Shown here: one piece after another, positions 61,786 to 64,000 of the stretch
Layout of the letters: each line of letters starts with the position of its first letter
Position numbering within the stretch: position 1 is the stretch's first letter
From: SbD1 sp039679945
Lineage (GTDB): Bacteria; Desulfobacterota; Syntrophobacteria; Syntrophobacterales; Syntrophobacteraceae
Length of the DNA stretch: 64,000 nt
Reading direction: 5' to 3'
Assembly (NCBI GenBank): GCA_039679945.1
Contig: JBDKTY010000292.1
Span: 1 to 64,000, forward strand
Translations under genes and position numbers: made by a program
Notes under the pieces: model-generated
Databases searched by the model: none
Seen by the model: only the letters and a program-made list of their open reading frames with translations
Told to the model about the DNA's origin: nothing

Positions 61786-63474
61786 TTAAAGCCGCTCCAT
61801 AACCTTTTCGACCTGCGAGCGCCTCATGACGTAGGCTTGCGGCAGGACTTTCCGGAGGCATTCGTCGGGAAGGTTTTTGTCCGTATCAATGATGGAGCGA
61901 AGTTGAGAGGGGAGTTCGTTTAGAGGCTCGAACCGCGCCAGCAGCCCGGGGAGGTGTTCCACCCGTGCATCGGAGAGGCTTTCCCGCGCGGCGGGCCTTC
62001 CATCCTCGTTCCTTTCACCGGCCTCGCGCCTGCCGAGGCGTGCCAGCATCGTCGCCTCGGAGCTTACGCATTCAAAGAACAGGATATTGGCATCCATGTC
62101 CTCAGCCAGCCGGACTGCTTCCTCCCGCCAGTGCCGTTGAGAAAAAGTCGCGTCCAGAATGACCGACATTCCCTTCTTCAACTCCCCCTGGGCCAGCGCG
62201 AGCAGATGTGCATAGACCCTGCCCCTCGGACCTTGCCGGTATATCCCCGTCCCGAGAGGAACCGGACCGGTGCGCGAGGCATACTCGGGCAGCTCGGTTC
62301 GCACCTGATCGGAGCGCAACAGCATGATCCCGAACACATCCCGCACCCTTTCGGCAAGTGTCGACTTCCCCGTTCCGGGAAGACCGCAAAAGACCCAGAT
62401 CGTGGGTCTGCTGAATTGGACGGCATACCGAAGCGCGAGAGCCAGGTACAGCCCGACCCGCGTTTTCATCTCATCGCGGCGGGCGCCGTCCTGAAGTTCG
62501 TTCCACGTAAGGCAGGAGACCTTCAGTTTTACAACGGCGCGATAGCAGGAATAGAAATCAAGGACGGTGTATACTCCGCAATCACCGCTCTCCTCGATAT
62601 ACCCCGACAGCACGGAGAGGCTGAGGTCCGAATGGCCCGTCCGCTCCATGTCCATGTGCAGGAAGGCCAGGTCCGACGCCGCATCGCCGTACCGGAACCT
62701 TTCATTGAACTCGATGCAGTCGATTATCTGGATCGCCCGTTCCTCTTTGGCCCGATCGAAGTCCGGCTCCGGGCATTCGATCCTGTCAATCAAATAGACG
62801 TGCTCGGCCCGCAGGTCTCCATGGCCGTCCCGGATGCGCTCTTCCTCGACCCGGCGATCGAAACGGCGGGTACAGTCCCTGAAAAAACCGCGGCCGGCCT
62901 CCTTCACGAATTCGAGAGGGCTCCCACTGATAAGGGTACCGACAAACGGACTCAACTGCCGGAAGTTTTCCTCCGTATTGAAGCTGATGACTTCCGCATT
63001 ACCATAGCGATCAATCTCGGGATTTCGCGGACTCCGCGAGTAAAACGCACCCAGCATGCGCCCCAGGCGTACCATGTCATCATGGCCGGCGCATCCCCGG
63101 ACCAGCAGGCTCGAGAGTGCGGCCCGGTCGGGGAGTTGTCTCATTTTCACCGCGTACTCGACAGCTTCGCCGACTGACCCGAGATGGATGCTCTCGCCGC
63201 TTCGACGAACCGCAATGACGCCATCGTATACGCCGCTCGACAGGCGTTGATTCAGGCTGACTTCGCGCTCGCACATCAGCCGTCTGTTCTCCAGGCTCGT
63301 GTAGTCGAGAAATCCGAAGTCGAATGGTTTTTTCAGCTTGTAAACCCAGTCTCCGGTGAGGAATACGGCGGATATGTGCGTATCCCGCCTCTCCAGGGCT
63401 TGGACGGGATGGGGGTAGAAGGCGTGATCCATCATCGCCAGGCAGATCTTTTCGAATCTCTCGACATCACCCAT
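61786..63474 (-). CDS. Aminoglycoside-phosphotransferase-like / AAA kinase fusion
   Basis: 562 residues. N-terminal half is an APH-type kinase: GHGDLRAEHVYLIDRI (catalytic loop) and IIDCIEFNERFRYGDAASDLAFL. C-terminal half is a P-loop kinase of the Zeta/chloramphenicol kinase type: WVFCGLPGTGKSTLAERV and LLRSDQVRTEL. This fusion is common in proteobacteria; its substrate is not known. Minus strand, single gene. Confidence 0.9.
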   Translation of the reverse strand: MGDVERFEKICLAMMDHAFYPHPVQALERRDTHISAVFLTGDWVYKLKKPFDFGFLDYTSLENRRLMCEREVSLNQRLSSGVYDGVIAVRRSGESIHLGSVGEAVEYAVKMRQLPDRAALSSLLVRGCAGHDDMVRLGRMLGAFYSRSPRNPEIDRYGNAEVISFNTEENFRQLSPFVGTLISGSPLEFVKEAGRGFFRDCTRRFDRRVEEERIRDGHGDLRAEHVYLIDRIECPEPDFDRAKEERAIQIIDCIEFNERFRYGDAASDLAFLHMDMERTGHSDLSLSVLSGYIEESGDCGVYTVLDFYSCYRAVVKLKVSCLTWNELQDGARRDEMKTRVGLYLALALRYAVQFSRPTIWVFCGLPGTGKSTLAERVRDVFGIMLLRSDQVRTELPEYASRTGPVPLGTGIYRQGPRGRVYAHLLALAQGELKKGMSVILDATFSQRHWREEAVRLAEDMDANILFFECVSSEATMLARLGRREAGERNEDGRPAARESLSDARVEHLPGLLARFEPLNELPSQLRSIIDTDKNLPDECLRKVLPQAYVMRRSQVEKVMERL

Positions 63475-63690
63475 CTACAGGTTTCCGAAAAAGGAGGCTA
63501 CGATACACGGCGGCTTTCCTCCGTGTCTGGATTGCCGGATTTCCGACGCCCGGTCCTCATGCGGGTTGCGGCGTGGTACCGGCTCTCGGGCCCGCCGACG
63601 GGTCATGCATTCTCGAGTGTGGGGGCCGCGGGGCATCGATGTTCGCGCGGACAATCCGGCGGGAAGCGCGGCGGACCCCGCGCGGGACCA
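63475..63690. other. Intergenic stretch, no gene recognised
   Basis: About 215 bases, GC-rich, between the FolE2 stop and the kinase start; probably promoter and terminator, none clear. Confidence 0.4.
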
Positions 63691-64000
63691 TCAGGTGCTC
63701 GCGGGGTCCAGGTCTTCCTCGATGCAGGCGTAGGCACTGTGGTTGTGAATGGATTCGAAGTTCTCCACGTCCACCATGAACCACCTCACGTTGGGATCTT
63801 TCTTGAGTTCATGGGCGATATCGCGGACCACATCCTCCACAAACTTCGGATTCTCGTAGGCGGTTTCCGTGACGTACTTCTCATCCGGCCGTTTCAAGAC
63901 GGAATATACCTCGCAGGAAGCCGCATGTTCCACCAGTTGAACGAGGTCCTCAATCCAGATAAAGCGTTTGAACCGAACCGCCAATCTTACGAGCCCTCTT
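63691..64000 (-). CDS. folE2: GTP cyclohydrolase FolE2, C-terminal part
   Basis: Open to the right edge. Reading inward, RGLVRLAVRFKRFIWIEDLV leads into ASCEVYSVLKRPDEKYVTE, AYENPKFVEDVVRDIAHEL and ENFESIHNHSAYACIEED, all typical of type IB GTP cyclohydrolase (FolE2), which makes dihydroneopterin triphosphate for folate and queuosine. The HNH site and Glu are present. The TTG at 63984 is internal; the true start lies outside. Confidence 0.92.
   Translation of the reverse strand, partial: RGLVRLAVRFKRFIWIEDLVQLVEHAASCEVYSVLKRPDEKYVTETAYENPKFVEDVVRDIAHELKKDPNVRWFMVDVENFESIHNHSAYACIEEDLDPAST

Noticed and set aside
1..64000. tRNA or rRNA genes
   Set aside because: No T-arm GGTTCGAATCC-type sequence with matching acceptor stem was found.

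Overview
The window looks like a stretch of chromosome from a Gram-negative anaerobe, most likely a deltaproteobacterium (Desulfobacterota; Syntrophobacterales-like). This rests on gene content only: an integrase-like/TOBE regulator of the TunR type beside a MOT1 molybdate/tungstate transporter (TunR is known from sulfate reducers), a chemoreceptor with a c-type haem motif, aspartase with a Dcu C4-dicarboxylate carrier, an RND efflux operon with outer-membrane lipoprotein, and tandem KaiB genes. No rRNA, tRNA or CRISPR array was seen.

Layout. 1-56: 5' end of a metallophosphoesterase gene. 600-11,420: an accessory, defence-like block holding a membrane protein with a CBS-like tail, a 1003-residue CHAT-type (caspase-clan) protease followed 21 bases later by a ComEC-type metallo-beta-lactamase hydrolase, and, facing them, a 1734-residue exonuclease-RecQ-UvrD fusion. 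12,190-17,300: nitroreductase, patatin, a small conserved protein, cold-shock protein, glyoxalase-like protein and DUF4392 protein. 17,900-25,820: haem-type chemoreceptor, then on the other strand a multi-GAF histidine kinase followed by a response regulator whose output domain is a caspase-like peptidase. 26,976-30,381: secreted Gly/Tyr/His-rich protein, MOT1 transporter and divergent TunR-like regulator. 30,699-39,463: a seven-gene metal/envelope-stress operon on the minus strand (ECF sigma, anti-sigma, CnrX-like sensor, ChrA, RND pump, adaptor, outer-membrane channel). 41,382-45,971: FAD oxidoreductase, aspartase and a 5'-truncated Dcu carrier. 46,390-52,250: relE remnant, beta-barrel protein, two small membrane proteins, KaiB-KaiB-kinase with a broken response regulator, AF1514-like protein. 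52,686-64,000: housekeeping-like genes (giant HD-related protein, PgpA, VanZ, methyltransferase, NifU-like scaffold, HD protein, Ddl, APH/AAA kinase, FolE2).

Themes. Two unrelated caspase-clan proteases sit within 25 kb, one wired to a metal hydrolase and one to a two-component phosphorelay; the second is the best candidate for an undescribed signalling or cell-death system. The KaiB-linked kinase has Asn where the phospho-accepting His belongs, and its regulator is cut to 27 codons, so phosphotransfer there appears lost. Short palindromic elements of about 105-125 bases with TTGCGTTCAAGATGA inverted ends lie between genes throughout, and several intergenic gaps hold gene remnants (relE, DUF4239, receiver domain).
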